DNA of 64,000 nucleotides from Planococcus citri (taxonomy: Eukaryota; Arthropoda; Insecta; Hemiptera; Pseudococcidae). How positions within the stretch are numbered: position 1 is the stretch's first letter; each line of letters starts with the position of its first letter. The notes beneath the pieces were generated by a model. It did no database searches and was not told the origin of the DNA. It was given only the letters and a program-made list of their open reading frames with translations. The stretch is from NCBI RefSeq assembly GCF_950023065.1, contig NC_088681.1, positions 9,858,001-9,922,000 of the forward strand. Reading direction: 5' to 3'. Shown here one piece after another: positions 1-11,231 of the stretch. The translations under genes were made by a program, and so were the position numbers.

Positions 1-560
1 GAGGGCGAGAACTTTCGAAAATTTGTATTTCAAGATGCCTGAAAACGAGTTTTTTTTTTGAATGCGAAGAGTGTTTATTTTTTGGTTTTTTAAATTTTAA
101 TATTGGAATGGATGTTTTTTTGAAGGAAGTTTACTCTTGAAAAAGAAATAGAAAAGAGAACAGGCTCGAGCGAAGCGAGGGCGGAAGCTTCTGAGAATTT
201 GAGTTTCGAGAGGCATAAAAACGAGGTTTTTTTATGTGAGGACGAGTAGCTTTTTTTTGGCTTTTAAAATTTTAGAATTAGTATTCGAATTATGTTTTTT
301 TTTGAAGGAAGTTGATTTTGAAAAAGAAAACAGCACAGGCCCAAGCGAGGGCGAAAGCTCTTGTGAATTTGTATGTATTTCGAGATGCTTAAAAACGATG
401 TTTTTTTCGTGAGGAGTTCACTTTTTGGCATAAAAACTTGATTTTTATAATCTAGAAATTTTGATGTTGCTTTTGAAAAATAAAAGAAACAAGCCCGAGC
501 GAAGCGAGGGCAAAAGCTTTTGAAAATTTGCGTTTCGAGAAGTGAAAAACAGTGTTTTCC
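1..560. repeat. Low-complexity repeat carrying GCGAAGC mini-hairpins
   Basis: AT-rich sequence made of three or four diverged copies of a roughly 160-bp unit: a T-run, a TTTTGAAGGAAGTT-like block, an A-rich block, then a GC-rich motif. The motif occurs at 164-182 and 493-511, with a shortened copy near 338-352. Its core GAGCGAAGCGAG is flanked by complementary bases (GCCC/GGGC in the second copy), so a single strand can form a stable hairpin with a GAA loop. No exon of the Lon gene, which should continue leftward, is recognisable here, so this is presumably Lon intron sequence. Open frames here are low-complexity shadows. Confidence 0.6.
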
Positions 561-599
561 TTTCATCATAGGTCCTTATTCAAAATTTTCAATTGATCG

Positions 600-732
600 T
601 TTTTTCAAAATTCCAGGAATTTTGCGTAAAAATTACGAAATTCCCTGACTTTTCCCTGACTTTTCCAGACCGACAAAATTCCCTGACTTTTCCAGGTTTT
701 CCAGGTTTTCCAGACCTGTGGACACCCTGCTA
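600..732. repeat. Terminus of a dispersed repeat ending in GACACCCTG
   Basis: Reiterated CCCTGACTTTTCC / TTTTCCAGG motifs end in CAGACCTGTGGACACCCTG. The same GT(A/G)GACACCCTG end recurs at 9720-9731 and 56371-56381, and inverted at 8631-8643, each next to low-complexity sequence. It is probably one end of a non-autonomous mobile element. The class is not determined. Confidence 0.45.
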
Positions 733-780
733 AATTCACGAAGAACGATCCTACAGCTCTTCATCGAATAGATTACTCAC

Positions 781-3700
781 TTTCCAATTTTATCCACTTC
801 GTCGATCAATATCAGTGGGTTTTCAGTCTTTACTTTTTTAAAGCATTGGATAGCTTTACCGGGCATGGCACCGACGTAAGTTCTACGATGACCTTTAATC
901 TCAGCCACATCGGTCATACCACCAACGCTGAATCTGAAATACTAAAATACATCGAATTAGAAATCGATTCAATGACCGGAAATCATTCTCCAATTTAAAT
1001 AAATCCATAATCAGCGTACTACTCACCTCTCTATTCAATGCTCTGGCTATAGATTTAGCTATACTAGTTTTTCCCACGCCGGGAGGACCGTAGAAGCATA
1101 AAATTTTACCCTGAGTGCTTTTCTTCAACATACTAACGGCGATAAATTCTGCAAAAATAATCGCACACGAAGTATTTAAATAATTCATCAATTTAAAAAA
1201 ACATCATAGAAGAAAAGTAGTCGTTCAAACTCACCTAAAATACGTTTTTTCACATCATCCATTCCGTAATGGTCTTCTTCGAGGACAGCTGAAGCTTTAG
1301 CGAGGTCTAGGTTTTCTTCGGTAGTAACACCCCAAGGTAACAACGTCAACCAGTCGAGGTAATTTCGCGATAAACTACATCAGAGAGAAAAATTACAACA
1401 CTTTTCAACTAGTCCGGCATATGACAATAGGAGTAATTGCACCCCCCCCCCCGCCGATCCTCCGGGACAACTTTTTTCTTAAAGGGGACATCCTAAGGAA
1501 CATTTTAAAGCAAAGTTGCCCAAAAAAAAGTTGGCCTTACTTACAAAATGGCGGCCATTTTGATTGACAGGTCAGCCGAAATCGCAGATTTTGCGTTTCA
1601 ACATAGGACTTGCACGAAATTTTTCAAACTTTACAAAGGTAGATCGAGAGATCATGCAAAAATTTATCACCTGTCAAAATTTCAAGTGCTAAAGTGCGTT
1701 TTTCGATTCTTGGTGAATTTTTGAAAATCAAATTTTGGCAAAAATTAGGGAAAAAATCAAAATTTTACCAAATTGACCCAGAATGCTGAAATTTGGTATA
1801 TACCCTATTTTCGACATGCCAAATCGATTGGAAACGGTTTCAACCCGTTTTGAGCAGTTCTGGAGCCTCCAGCAGATTTTTGAAATTCGAAATTCCCACA
1901 AAATTCCATCAAATTGGAGTTGTAAAGCTGAAATTTATTCTAAAAACTAATTTCAATACGCTATGAAGTACTGCAGGCGAATTTCAAGTCATTTTAGAGC
2001 CTCCGGTGACTTTTTTGAAAATTACTGGAGCCTCCAGCAGATTTTTAAAACTCGAAATTCCCACAAAATATCATTAAATGGAGTTAGAAAACCGAAATTC
2101 ATTCTGCAAACTAACTTCAATACGCTATGAAGTTGACTGCTGATAAATTTCAAGTCGTTTTGGAGCCTCCAGTGACTTTTTGAAAATTGCTGATGCCTCC
2201 AGCAGATTTTTGAAACTTTGAATTTTCACAAAATTTCATCAAATGGAGATGGAAATTTGAAATTTACTCTACACGCCAATTTTCTGAGGACGACTTAAGG
2301 TGGGTTCAAGTCATTTTAGAGCCTCCAGCCACTTTTTTGAAAATTACTGGAGCCTCCAGTAGATTTTTGAAACCTTAAATTCCTGCAACATTAATGTATC
2401 AAATGAAGTTGGCAAGCTGAAATTTACTTCGCAGACTACATGGTGGTTTCAAATGGTTTTGAAGCTTTCAGCTACTTTTAGGAAATTCCAATTTTCCAAA
2501 CAAACGCCATACAAACTTTCAAAAAGTCGCTGGAGGCTCCAAAACGACTTGAAATCCACCAGCAGTCAACTTCGTAGCGTATTGAAATTAGTTTGCAGAA
2601 TGAATTTCTGCTTTCCAACTCCATTTAATGATATTTTGTGGGAATTTTGAGTTTTAAAAATCTGCTGGAGGCTCCAGTAACTTTCAAAAAAGTCGCTGGA
2701 GGCTCCGAAATGACTTGAAATTTGCCTGCAGTACTTCGTAGCGAATTGAAATTAGTTTGCAGAATGAATTTTGACTCTCCGTCTCAGTTAAATGAAATTT
2801 TGGGGAAATTTCAAGTTTCAAAAATCGACTGGAGCCTTCAGGAATTTTCAAAAAGTCACTGGAGGCTCCAAAACGACTTGAAATTTATCAGCAGTCAACT
2901 TCATAGCGTATTGAAGTTAGTTTGCAGAATGAATTTCGGTTTTCTAACTCCATTTAATGATATTTTGTGGGAATTTCGAGTTTTAAAAATCTGCTGGAGG
3001 CTCCAGTAATTTTCAAAAAAGTCACCGGAGACTCTAAAATGACTTGAAATTCGCCTGCAGTACTTCATAGCGTATTGAAATTAGTTTTTAGAATAAATTT
3101 CAGCTTTACAACTCCAATTTGATGGAATTTTGTGGGAATTTCGAATTTCAAAAATCTGCTGGAGGCTCCAGAACTGCTCAAAACGGGTTGAAACCGTTTC
3201 CAATCGATTTGGCATGTCGAAAATAGGGTATATACCAAATTTCAGCTTTCTGAGTCAATTTGGTAAAATTTTGATTTTTTCCCTGATTTTTGCCAAAATT
3301 TGATTTTCAAAAATTCGCCAAAAATCGAAAAACGCACTTTAGCACTTGAAATTTTGACAGGTGATAAATTTTTGTATGATCTCTCGATCTACCTTTGTAA
3401 AGTTTGAAAAATTTCGTGCAAGTCCTATGTTGAAACGCAAAATCTGCGATTTCGGCTGACCTGTCAATCAAAATGGCCGCCATTTTGTAAGTAAGGCCAA
3501 CTTTTTTTTTGGCAAGTTTGCTTTAAAATGTTCCTTAGGATGTCCCCTTTAAGAAAAAAGTTGTCCCGGAGGATCGGCGGGGGGGGGGTGCAATTACTCC
3601 TATTGTCATATGCCGGACTAAACGTGCAACTGTAAAAACTCAAATCTCAGATCGATAATTACTTAAATTCGGACGAATGTGCCTCCAGAAAGCCTAATTT

Positions 3701-5676
3701 ATTCAATTCTTCGTCGATTACTTCCATGGCATGTTGAGGAACTTTTTTATCCTGAAAAATGAAATCATTTTATCGTACGGCTGAATAAAACGACGAATTA
3801 GATCGTCGAACGAACATTAAGTCTCAAAAAATAATAATTCTCAACCCACGAATTAATTCCACTCACTTTTAATCGACTTCTAAACTTCTCTTCGATGGCA
3901 TCTTTATCGTCTTTCTCTAATCCTAGTTCTTTCTTGATGATTTTCAGCTGCTCCATTAAAATATACTTTCGATGTTGTTGTTTGACTTTCTCTTCGACTT
4001 CGCGACCGATTTTCTGCTGCAGTTTGCCCAATTCGTATTCTTTCTTCAACAAACTCAACGCAAGCAGCAGTCTTTTCGGAATCTGTAGGTAAAAAAAAGG
4101 CGAATAATTCAGAAATGTCAAAAAAAAAAGGGCACTTGCAATATAATAATTTGCACTACTGACATCGGTTTCTTCTAAAACTTGCTGCAATTCTTCAGGC
4201 TCAGCTCCAGTCAACGACGCACCGAGATCAGACAGATAAACCGGGTTCTCGACCACAGATTGACCTTGATGCAGCATTTGCTGAAGTGTTTCTCGATACA
4301 GCGTATTCATACTGATAATATCTCGAATGGTTTTAATGACTTCTTGAGTCAACGCCTAAAAAATATCAAAATTCGAACGTTTAATTCGCGAAAACCAGCA
4401 TCAGAGTAGGGATCACTTGATTCGTTACCTTGACTTCTTCAGTCTTTCTAAACTTATCATGCTGGACGTTCTCTACCTCGACCATGAGAACCGGCTGTTT
4501 GACAGCTTCCTGAGATTGTTCAGTCTGCGCCGTTGGATCGGATGGTTCGATGATCGGTTCAGCTGTCTGAGCGATATCTTCGATCGAAAAAGGAGCTTCT
4601 TGGCTGGACTCGACCGCAGGCACAGATGGAGTCGCTGTACGCTTGGTACGTGACCTTTTCACGATCTTTCGATTCGAATCGTCTACAACAACGTCCACGA
4701 AGGTGTTAGATAACGGGTACTTTATACGTACCTCTAAACATACAATAATAAAACGAGCGTTATATACGTTCAAGTATATATATATACCTTCGTACATCGC
4801 TGTGATTTCATTGTTACCTTTAATGGGTACTTGGAGGTCGTTGATCACGCCGGTGATTCGAATTCGACGATGAGCCATAACAACCAGTCGTAGTTTATTA
4901 CCGAGATCTTGTAGTTCGTGTATTTGAACGAAAGTACCCACGTTGTAGACATCATTTAGGTCGTTGATTACTTGAGAATCGTTTCTGTTTCGATAAATTC
5001 ACATCGTTAATATGCTAACGAATTGTACGAGTAATTTACAAACAATGGGCGATTAATACTTACTCTTTATCCTTCCTGAGAAATAATCCGGCGTAAGGCT
5101 GGTTGAATTTAACTTTCCTTCGAATCAAATCAATCAAAGGAGGATGTGTAATCTACGTAACAACGAAAAACCAATCATTAATACCAAATAAATGAACCGA
5201 ATCATTTCAAAACAAAAAAACAATCTCACCTCTAATAACTTAATAAACCTCGGAAACACCGGATTCCTCGACACAGCGATCAAAGGCACATTAGGCCAAT
5301 GTTCCGGCACAACTACAGCCGCAGGTAGAGAATGTGTGACGGGGAAATCAGCCTCAGTCACATCCAATACTTCATCTTCCGATATAATCGATTTATTAGA
5401 TCCGTCATCTTGAGGATTTTGAGAACTATAAGGTCTAGATAGCAGACCACCGGAAGAAGCGACTAATCGGCCGTTGAATCTGTCCCGAGAGAAGGGACCG
5501 AAGGCGAAGGATTTATCATCTTGGCATAGAGTTGGCCATTTCGTTAGCACTCTGGCGTTGGTTTGGATAAATCGAGTGCATTGGTAGCGTGATTTATTGA
5601 AACGAGAGACCCGAGAACTGTTCAGAAACGAGAGCAACTTCTCGGCGTGAATTCTGTTGTGCAATTTTAGTGCCAT
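781..5676 (-). CDS. LONP1: Mitochondrial Lon protease, 5' ten exons (3' end off the left edge)
   Basis: ATP-dependent AAA+ serine protease that degrades damaged proteins in the mitochondrial matrix. Exons on the minus strand: 5676-5230, 5152-5064, 4984-4788, 4733-4429, 4355-4164, 4082-3867, 3751-3663, 1374-1235, 1148-1027 and 941-781. All have GT donors and AG acceptors, and the reading phases join without a break (about 652 codons). The first exon begins MALKLHNRIHAEKLL and is basic, Ser-rich and poor in acid, as expected of a mitochondrial presequence. Substrate-binding N-domain sequence follows (PLIDLIRRKV, QPYAGLFLRKD). Exon 4 has an acidic linker, and exons 5-7 form the coiled-coil region. 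Exons 8-10 carry NYLDWLTLLPWG, the Walker A motif GPPGVGKTS and the Walker B motif LILIDEVDKIG. The acceptor at 942-943 was chosen because it restores YFR before FSVGGMTD. The rest of the AAA+ module and the Ser-Lys protease domain lie outside the window. Intron 7 (3662-1375) contains a 2.2-kb palindrome. Confidence 0.95.
1410..3620. mobile_element. 2.2-kb palindromic foldback element in Lon intron 7
   Basis: The ends are exact reverse complements (TAGTCCGGCATATGACAATA at 1410 against its complement ending at 3620). Both arms carry a C/G homopolymer about 30 bp in, then AAAATGGC(G/C)GCCATTTT and further matching sequence. The inner arms are diverged tandem units of about 170 bp built on GGAGCCTCCAG. 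The centre is near 2515. AAC abuts both ends, so a 3-bp target duplication is possible but weak. No transposase reading frame is seen. Short frames inside, such as 2453-2650, are shadows. Read through in the Lon pre-mRNA it would make a hairpin of about 1 kb. Confidence 0.85.
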
Positions 5677-6388
5677 AACACTTACTGGAGCTGATAACCA
5701 CTCGACTCATGTGAATTTCGGACGAAATTAAGATGCTACAGTTGGGTGGAATTACACTGAGATTGGTTAATAACGCGAAACGAGCAAGTGGCGCATTGAA
5801 ATATCGATTTAAAGGTGTAAAACGAACGTGAAATATTCGAAAAATTCAAGCAAAAACGCGAAAAATATTACATCATTTTATTTTACACACTCGAACTGAT
5901 AAAAAAATGAACTGCCGGGTTTTCGCACTTTCATGCTTCATGTTTTGCAGAATGAAGGCGAAAAATCACAGAAAAAATTCTAGAAAACGCCAGAAAAAAC
6001 GGCGCCTTCGTGATATTATAATGCTTCACGATGTTTTTCACACATTTTCTTTCGTAATTCGTGGGGAGGTGCGTTCGAACGCCAGCTATTTTGAACATTT
6101 GTTGTGATCATGTTCATGGTGAGGTTATGCGAGAATGATAAAAATAATTGATAATGAGATGAATGAGAATGAAATCCTGATTTGATTTTCCATTTTCCTG
6201 ATTCCTGATCCTGAATTCAGAATTTTGTAAGTAAAAAATAAACCATCTTATACTTTCTAGTTTAACGGTGAGTCGAGGAAATTCTTTTGTGTCGTGATCG
6301 TAATGTCTTGCCGTTCGCTATTGTTTACTCAGTCTCAACTCTCAATTTTTTTCATTTCAGATTCAGATGACACTTGGGTGTTTTCGGA
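5677..6388. promoter_or_regulatory. Divergent promoter region of Lon and the 668-codon gene, with a 5' UTR intron
   Basis: 712 bp separate the two divergent start codons, so both promoters must lie here unless one gene has a distant first exon. On the plus side GGTGAGT at 6267-6273 and a pyrimidine tract ending TTTCATTTCAG at 6360 define a likely intron of 93 bp (6268-6360) in the 5' UTR of the 668-codon gene. No clear TATA box is seen for either gene. A 66-residue frame at 5907-6107 is not convincing as a gene. Confidence 0.5.
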
Positions 6389-8395
6389 ATGAATATAGCC
6401 CAAAAGAATATTGTTTATGATCTTGTTTATCCCACTCCGCCAGCTCTGAAACAACTCGCATCTATTGCCGTAGCGGTGAACTTATGGCGTGAAAAAATCA
6501 GTAAGCATCGTTTGAATAATTCTACGGATGAAATAGATTTCAGCGAGAAAATTCCTTTGGACAGTGTGGCTCCTCATCTACCATCAGTACTTCTTCTCTT
6601 GGTGGAAAAATACGCTAAGAATATTCAACATTCGTTTCGCGGTTGGCTCATAGACATCTTGGACGTATTTGATGAGTTTATTTGCGATTTTGACGGCACC
6701 ATTCATCACAGCAGAACAGCCAAACGAGCACTTTGTTGTAACGAAGTCAGCAAAGATGTTAAATTCAAGATCGCTTGTCAGTACTGTTTTGAGAATGATA
6801 TTTTAAAAATTTGGCCATCTGTGATGGATACTGTCAATTTGCCTGACCTTAACCTTAACTATCGGTATCGCAAACCTCCTCTGCTGTTGTATTACTGGAT
6901 CTGCCGCCTGAGAAATCAGTTGTATAAGATACCTCCACTAGATCAAGATTATGCGACTATCGATGACAGACTAATTCGAGTTCTTAAGGCGAATAACTGG
7001 TCAGCTGTGGAATATTTCTGGAATCGCTCGTCAAATAATGCTGCAACACGAATGGAAAACACGATTTACTTACTTGAAAATCAGCCTCATGTATTCTGTA
7101 GATATGTACTCACAAAACTGAGTGATGAAGAAATTGATAGATTCGTAGCAGGCAGAAGTGATGATTGGATGAAAACTTTACTGTGCGGTAATTCTGATTG
7201 GGAATGTGGAGCGATTGAAGGAAGACCTTGCTTCTTAGCAGCGTGGAAATTTATTAATAATAAAGTGAGCGAAAGCAACTTCATGTGCATGGTTCGAGGA
7301 ATTTTGAGAGGACATGCTTGTCATTCATTGCCCTTACACAATGATCAGTCCTTTTCATGCGAGTTATGGAATAGTACTCCAAATCATTTGAAAAAATCTG
7401 TAATACCGCATGTTTTGTTTGAAGAGACTTTATTTGAAAGGCAATCGCTGTATTATATGGGTGATCGAAGAAATTCTTTTTTATTAGCGATTCTAACAGA
7501 CTGTTCGTTTGAAATTAGAAACACTTTTTGGCTGAAAAATTGGCGCATTCTGTTACGAGCAACGAACACCAAAGATCTACAACAATTCACCAAGTTATGC
7601 TTGAAGAATGATGCTGCAATTACCCAGTTCAAAAGAAATGAGCTTTCTAGTTATGAAAATATTAAAGAGGAATGCTCGAGATATCTACTAACGTGGCGTT
7701 TTTCAGAGTTGAACGAATTTCTGTGTTTCTGCTGCGTGGAGAAAAAAACCATTAAAGATGTACAGCTGAAAACATTAAAAAACCAATTGGATATTTTCTC
7801 AGACTCAGACTCGAAGGATATTCGTCGTTTGGATTCGTATAAAATTATTGAGAGTATACCTTCATTTATCAAATTCATCGATGATACTTTCGATGACCAC
7901 AAACTTGCTGCCGAGTATAAAAATCAGTTCCTATTTACCCCTGGAACCATCAAAATTCTGGTCCGATACCTAAGTGAAGAATGGTGTGACAGTGTGACGA
8001 AGTTTGAAAATGTGATGAAATTTGTCGATATGCTTGTGATATCCGAACAAGCCGCAGTCGATTTTAAAGCCGGTCACTTTGTGCCTGCGTTTCAAAATCT
8101 TTCAACGGTCGGTTTTCTTTGCGAAGCATTTTTTCATTTTATACGATGGTGTTTGGGAAGTGATGATAAAATTATGCAATTTAAACAAAAATTGCGCCTG
8201 GATGACTTCGTTCAAAACATTATTCGTGAACAAGAGAATTCTTTTGGCGATAATGGAATGGAATCTCTTGAAAAAAAATTGTATTGTGATCTGGATAAAT
8301 TTCTAAAGTGGTATTTTCCAACTTCAGAAGAAGTAGCAGCTTTCAAAAAGAAGTTTAATGGGTTTGAATTGTACGCATCGGAGATACCAGAGTGA
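6389..8395 (+). CDS. Uncharacterised 668-residue protein, single coding exon
   Basis: I do not recognise a named family and assign no function. The reading frame is open for 2 kb with normal-looking composition. The first ATG in frame is 6389 (MNIAQKNIVYDL), 28 bases after a likely splice acceptor at 6360; an upstream TTG at 6374 extends the frame but is not a good start. An N-terminal PTPPALKQLASIAVAVNLWR lies at about residues 15-34. The body is Cys-, Trp- and Phe-containing and mostly hydrophilic, with no signal peptide, no membrane span and no obvious repeats. The C-terminus has WYFPTSEEVAAFKKKF at about residue 641. That 3' segment recurs at 8542-8610 and 40607-40696, which suggests a multicopy, duplicating family. 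A cytosolic or nuclear location is inferred only from the lack of targeting sequence. Confidence 0.8.
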   Translation: MNIAQKNIVYDLVYPTPPALKQLASIAVAVNLWREKISKHRLNNSTDEIDFSEKIPLDSVAPHLPSVLLLLVEKYAKNIQHSFRGWLIDILDVFDEFICDFDGTIHHSRTAKRALCCNEVSKDVKFKIACQYCFENDILKIWPSVMDTVNLPDLNLNYRYRKPPLLLYYWICRLRNQLYKIPPLDQDYATIDDRLIRVLKANNWSAVEYFWNRSSNNAATRMENTIYLLENQPHVFCRYVLTKLSDEEIDRFVAGRSDDWMKTLLCGNSDWECGAIEGRPCFLAAWKFINNKVSESNFMCMVRGILRGHACHSLPLHNDQSFSCELWNSTPNHLKKSVIPHVLFEETLFERQSLYYMGDRRNSFLLAILTDCSFEIRNTFWLKNWRILLRATNTKDLQQFTKLCLKNDAAITQFKRNELSSYENIKEECSRYLLTWRFSELNEFLCFCCVEKKTIKDVQLKTLKNQLDIFSDSDSKDIRRLDSYKIIESIPSFIKFIDDTFDDHKLAAEYKNQFLFTPGTIKILVRYLSEEWCDSVTKFENVMKFVDMLVISEQAAVDFKAGHFVPAFQNLSTVGFLCEAFFHFIRWCLGSDDKIMQFKQKLRLDDFVQNIIREQENSFGDNGMESLEKKLYCDLDKFLKWYFPTSEEVAAFKKKFNGFELYASEIPE

Positions 8396-8541
8396 AGTAA
8401 CATTGATATTTTGGTGCACCTATTTATAATAAGTTATGCTGTGTGTATTTTCCATTTAAAAGGATTTGGTCGTTTCAATTTATTTGTAATATAAACCAAA
8501 AATTTTGTATCATCATTCAACTAAGTAAGTTTCTATATGTA

Positions 8542-8610
8542 GAGTGGTATTTTCCAACTGCAGAAGAAGTAGCTGCGTTCAAAAAGGAAATTGAACGTAC
8601 GCATACCTCT
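8542..8610 (+). pseudogene. Duplicate 3'-exon fragment of the 668-codon gene
   Basis: About 145 bp after the stop of the 668-codon gene the sequence again reads WYFPTAEEVAAFKKE, close to its C-terminus (WYFPTSEEVAAFKKK). It is preceded by TTTCTATATGTAG, which resembles a splice acceptor. It could be an alternative last exon, a tandem duplicate of the gene end, or the remnant of a second family member. Similarity ends after about 60 bp. Confidence 0.6.
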
Positions 8611-8626
8611 CAAACCTATTTTAGTA

Positions 8627-9735
8627 ATTACAGAGTGTCTACTAAAATCAAAAAGGCGAATTTCTCGCCTTTTTCTTGCTTTTTTCTTGCTTCCAAAAAT
8701 GAATTTTCTTACCCCCTTCAAATTTACGCATCTAGATAATCTTCGCTAACCCCTCTAACCCCCCCCCTCCCAAACAAAATTTCTCAAAAATTTATTCTTC
8801 AAAGCAGAGAAGTGAATTAATTTCTCAAATGAAAAAATAGTAATAAAAAAACGTGATAAAAACAGACGTTGAGGCATGTCTACTGAAGTGAATTCAATTC
8901 TATGATGAAAACAGTAACAAAATAAAAAGTTAACTCGAATGCGGATCGAAGTCAGGTTATTTGGGGGAGGGGGTGTATGCTGTATGATGTCATTTTTCCA
9001 ACAAAAAATTGTTATTTTTCCGACAAAAATCAAAATTTTAACGTGCTAAATACCAGTGACATATACAACAATTACAGGATCAAACCGTAAAAGAGCTTAT
9101 ATTCTTATTTGTGATTGAGGGGAGAGCAAAATCAGAAATTTAGACACGAAAAATGGACATTTTAGGTAGTTTTCAGAAAACTCTTCACAATGAATAATCA
9201 TTGTATTGAAATGAGGGTAAAATTACAGCTCGAGCGAAGCGAGAGCGAAAATTTGTTGAAAAAATTGGTGTAAAAAACGAAAAAACGACCATTTTGTATG
9301 CTTTATTTTACATTTTCAGCGAAGCTCAATAATATCAACAATTTTGAAAAGTTAGTCGTTCTGTTCAGAAAATGAAAAATTTGCACTTTTCAAATGGTTT
9401 GGGTATTACCTGGAAATGAAAAATTTCCTATTTAATTTTTGAATTCTTGAAAATTTTGAAAATAGCATCTTGAATGGCCCGAGCGAAGCGAGGGCAAAAT
9501 TTTTGGAAAATTTTTAATTCGAAAAGTAGAACATCATCAATTTTAACAAAATAAAAACTTAAAATTTTGGTGGGTAGCTTCAATTTTTCAGAGATTTTTG
9601 ATGTGAATTCTTGGAAATTTTCTTGCTTTTCGAAGGAATTTCTACACTATTTTCTAACTTTCTTGCCACCCATGTGAATTTCTCGCCTTTTTCTAACTTT
9701 CTTGCCTTTTTCTTGCCAGTAGACACCCTGTAATT
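8627..9735. mobile_element. Putative MITE with ACAG(A/G)GTGTCTAC ends, low-complexity interior
   Basis: The left end, TTACAGAGTGTCTACT near 8629, is the near-complement of the right end, AGTAGACACCCTGTAA, near 9719-9734. Subterminal AAAAGGCGA / TCGCCTTTTT sequence is also inverted. The interior is AT-rich with a C-run at 8761 and the mini-hairpin motif at 9228-9246 and 9477-9495. There is no coding sequence. The same end sequence occurs at 732 and 56372. Confidence 0.5.
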
Positions 9736-10095
9736 ATAAAAAATCAGATTTCTTTCTGAAAATAAAAACACAAACTTTGTGATTTATGTGGTCCAAGTGT
9801 TGATTTGTTGAATGAAAAAGTTACCATTTTTTGTTAAGAAACAACAATTTATTGTTAAATAATTACCGAAGTATTAATAAAATGTTTCAAAAAACTGGAA
9901 TTATCTATCGCTTTAAAAAATGTAACCCGGCCGAACTCCACAGGGCGGAACTACTCCAATAAACCGCAAGAACATACAAGTATTGTGCTATGATTTATTG
10001 GTCAGTAGTGCACATGCAAAGATGGTAATATCGCGACGTATTTTGGTGGAAAATTTCAGAAATAAATTTCCAGAAATTTGGCCTTTTTTTGAAGC
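9736..10095. other. AT-rich sequence without recognisable features
   Basis: I see no conserved reading frame, no terminal repeat and no RNA gene here. It separates the MITE ending near 9735 from the 131-bp tandem array. Confidence 0.5.
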
Positions 10096-10098
10096 GAA

Positions 10099-10600
10099 GA
10101 GAGACATTGTGAGGTGGGACCCAAAAAATAAGTTCATATTCGTACTAAGTGACCTCGAAAACATACCATTAGATATATCACTCGACTTTTTAATGATTTT
10201 TTGAAATTTAGACCCATTTTGGGGGCACAGAGGGACATTGGAAGGTGGGACCCAAAAAACAAGTTCATATTTGTGCTTGGCGACCTCAAAAACATTCCAT
10301 TTGATATATCACTCGACTTTTTGATGATTTTTTGAAATTTGGACCCTTTTTGGGGGCACAGAGAAACATTGGGGGGAGGGTGGGGCCCAAAAAATAAGTT
10401 CATATTTGTTCTTAGCGGCCTCTAAAACATTCCATTTGATATATCACTCGACTTTTTGATGATTTTTTGAAATTTTTGCCCCCTTGTTGGGGCACAGAGG
10501 GACATGGGGGGGGGTAGGACACAAAAAATAAGTTTATATTCGTACTCAGTGACCTCGAAAACATACCATTCGATATATTGCTTGTCCAAATTCATGTTTC
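10099..10600. repeat. Tandem repeat, unit about 131 bp, nearly four copies
   Basis: Units begin with AGAG(A/G)GACATTG at about 10099, 10229, 10360 and 10496. Each continues through GGTGGGACCCAAAAAATAAG, GACCTCGAAAACAT and ATATATCACTCGACTTTTT. Spacing is 130, 131 and 136 bp, and copies differ at roughly one base in ten. Frames at 9983-10204 and 10134-10403 are products of the repeat. It looks like a local satellite. Confidence 0.85.
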
Positions 10601-11231
10601 AAATGTATGATTCAGTTGTGTGTTACTTGAAAAACCAAACATCCCCCATCAACCCCTTGGGAGGGTTGAAGACCTGTTAATGGTGGTGTGATTAACTGAT
10701 TAATAGTTGGGTGAGTAGACTTTGTAAAAAAAAGTTTGAGCGAAAACGAATGATATCAAGTGGTAACTTTGATCGATTTATTGGACTGACTTTTTTTGAA
10801 ACACCTACTCTTTCCATCCCTTTTTTTTTAGACACCCCTCTTGAGGGATGGGTATCGAGCGTAGTATCAAATTGTCGAGAATTTGAAGGGGAACATTTTT
10901 TGTCATGGTACTTTTTATCGTAAACCTAATATTTTCGGAGTAAATCGCAAAAAACGTAAATCGGAACCGGTTTGGTTATCCATAACATTTTTTAGCTCCG
11001 GTCAAATCAATAACAAATTATACCTATTCACTTGGAAATTTTCGTGATTAGACCTTCCTATTTACATTTTCGGGTAGGTAGGTATGCTAAATCCAGAAAT
11101 CAAAGCTTCAATTCAACGTGCGAGAAAAGCTAATCATCTTTATTATGATAGCTAAATAATATTTTTTTCAATTTCTGTAAACAGCAATTTTATTCTTGTT
11201 AAAATTCGACTCGAGTAAGTACTTCTCCTAT
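10601..11231. other. Non-coding spacer
   Basis: Mixed AT-rich sequence. The 70-codon frame at 10711-10923 shows no family signature. Nothing else is supported. Confidence 0.45.

Noticed and set aside
5907..6107. 66-codon frame between the Lon gene and the 668-codon gene
   Set aside because: Short, Lys/Arg-rich by composition, overlaps the expected promoter and has no recognisable match.
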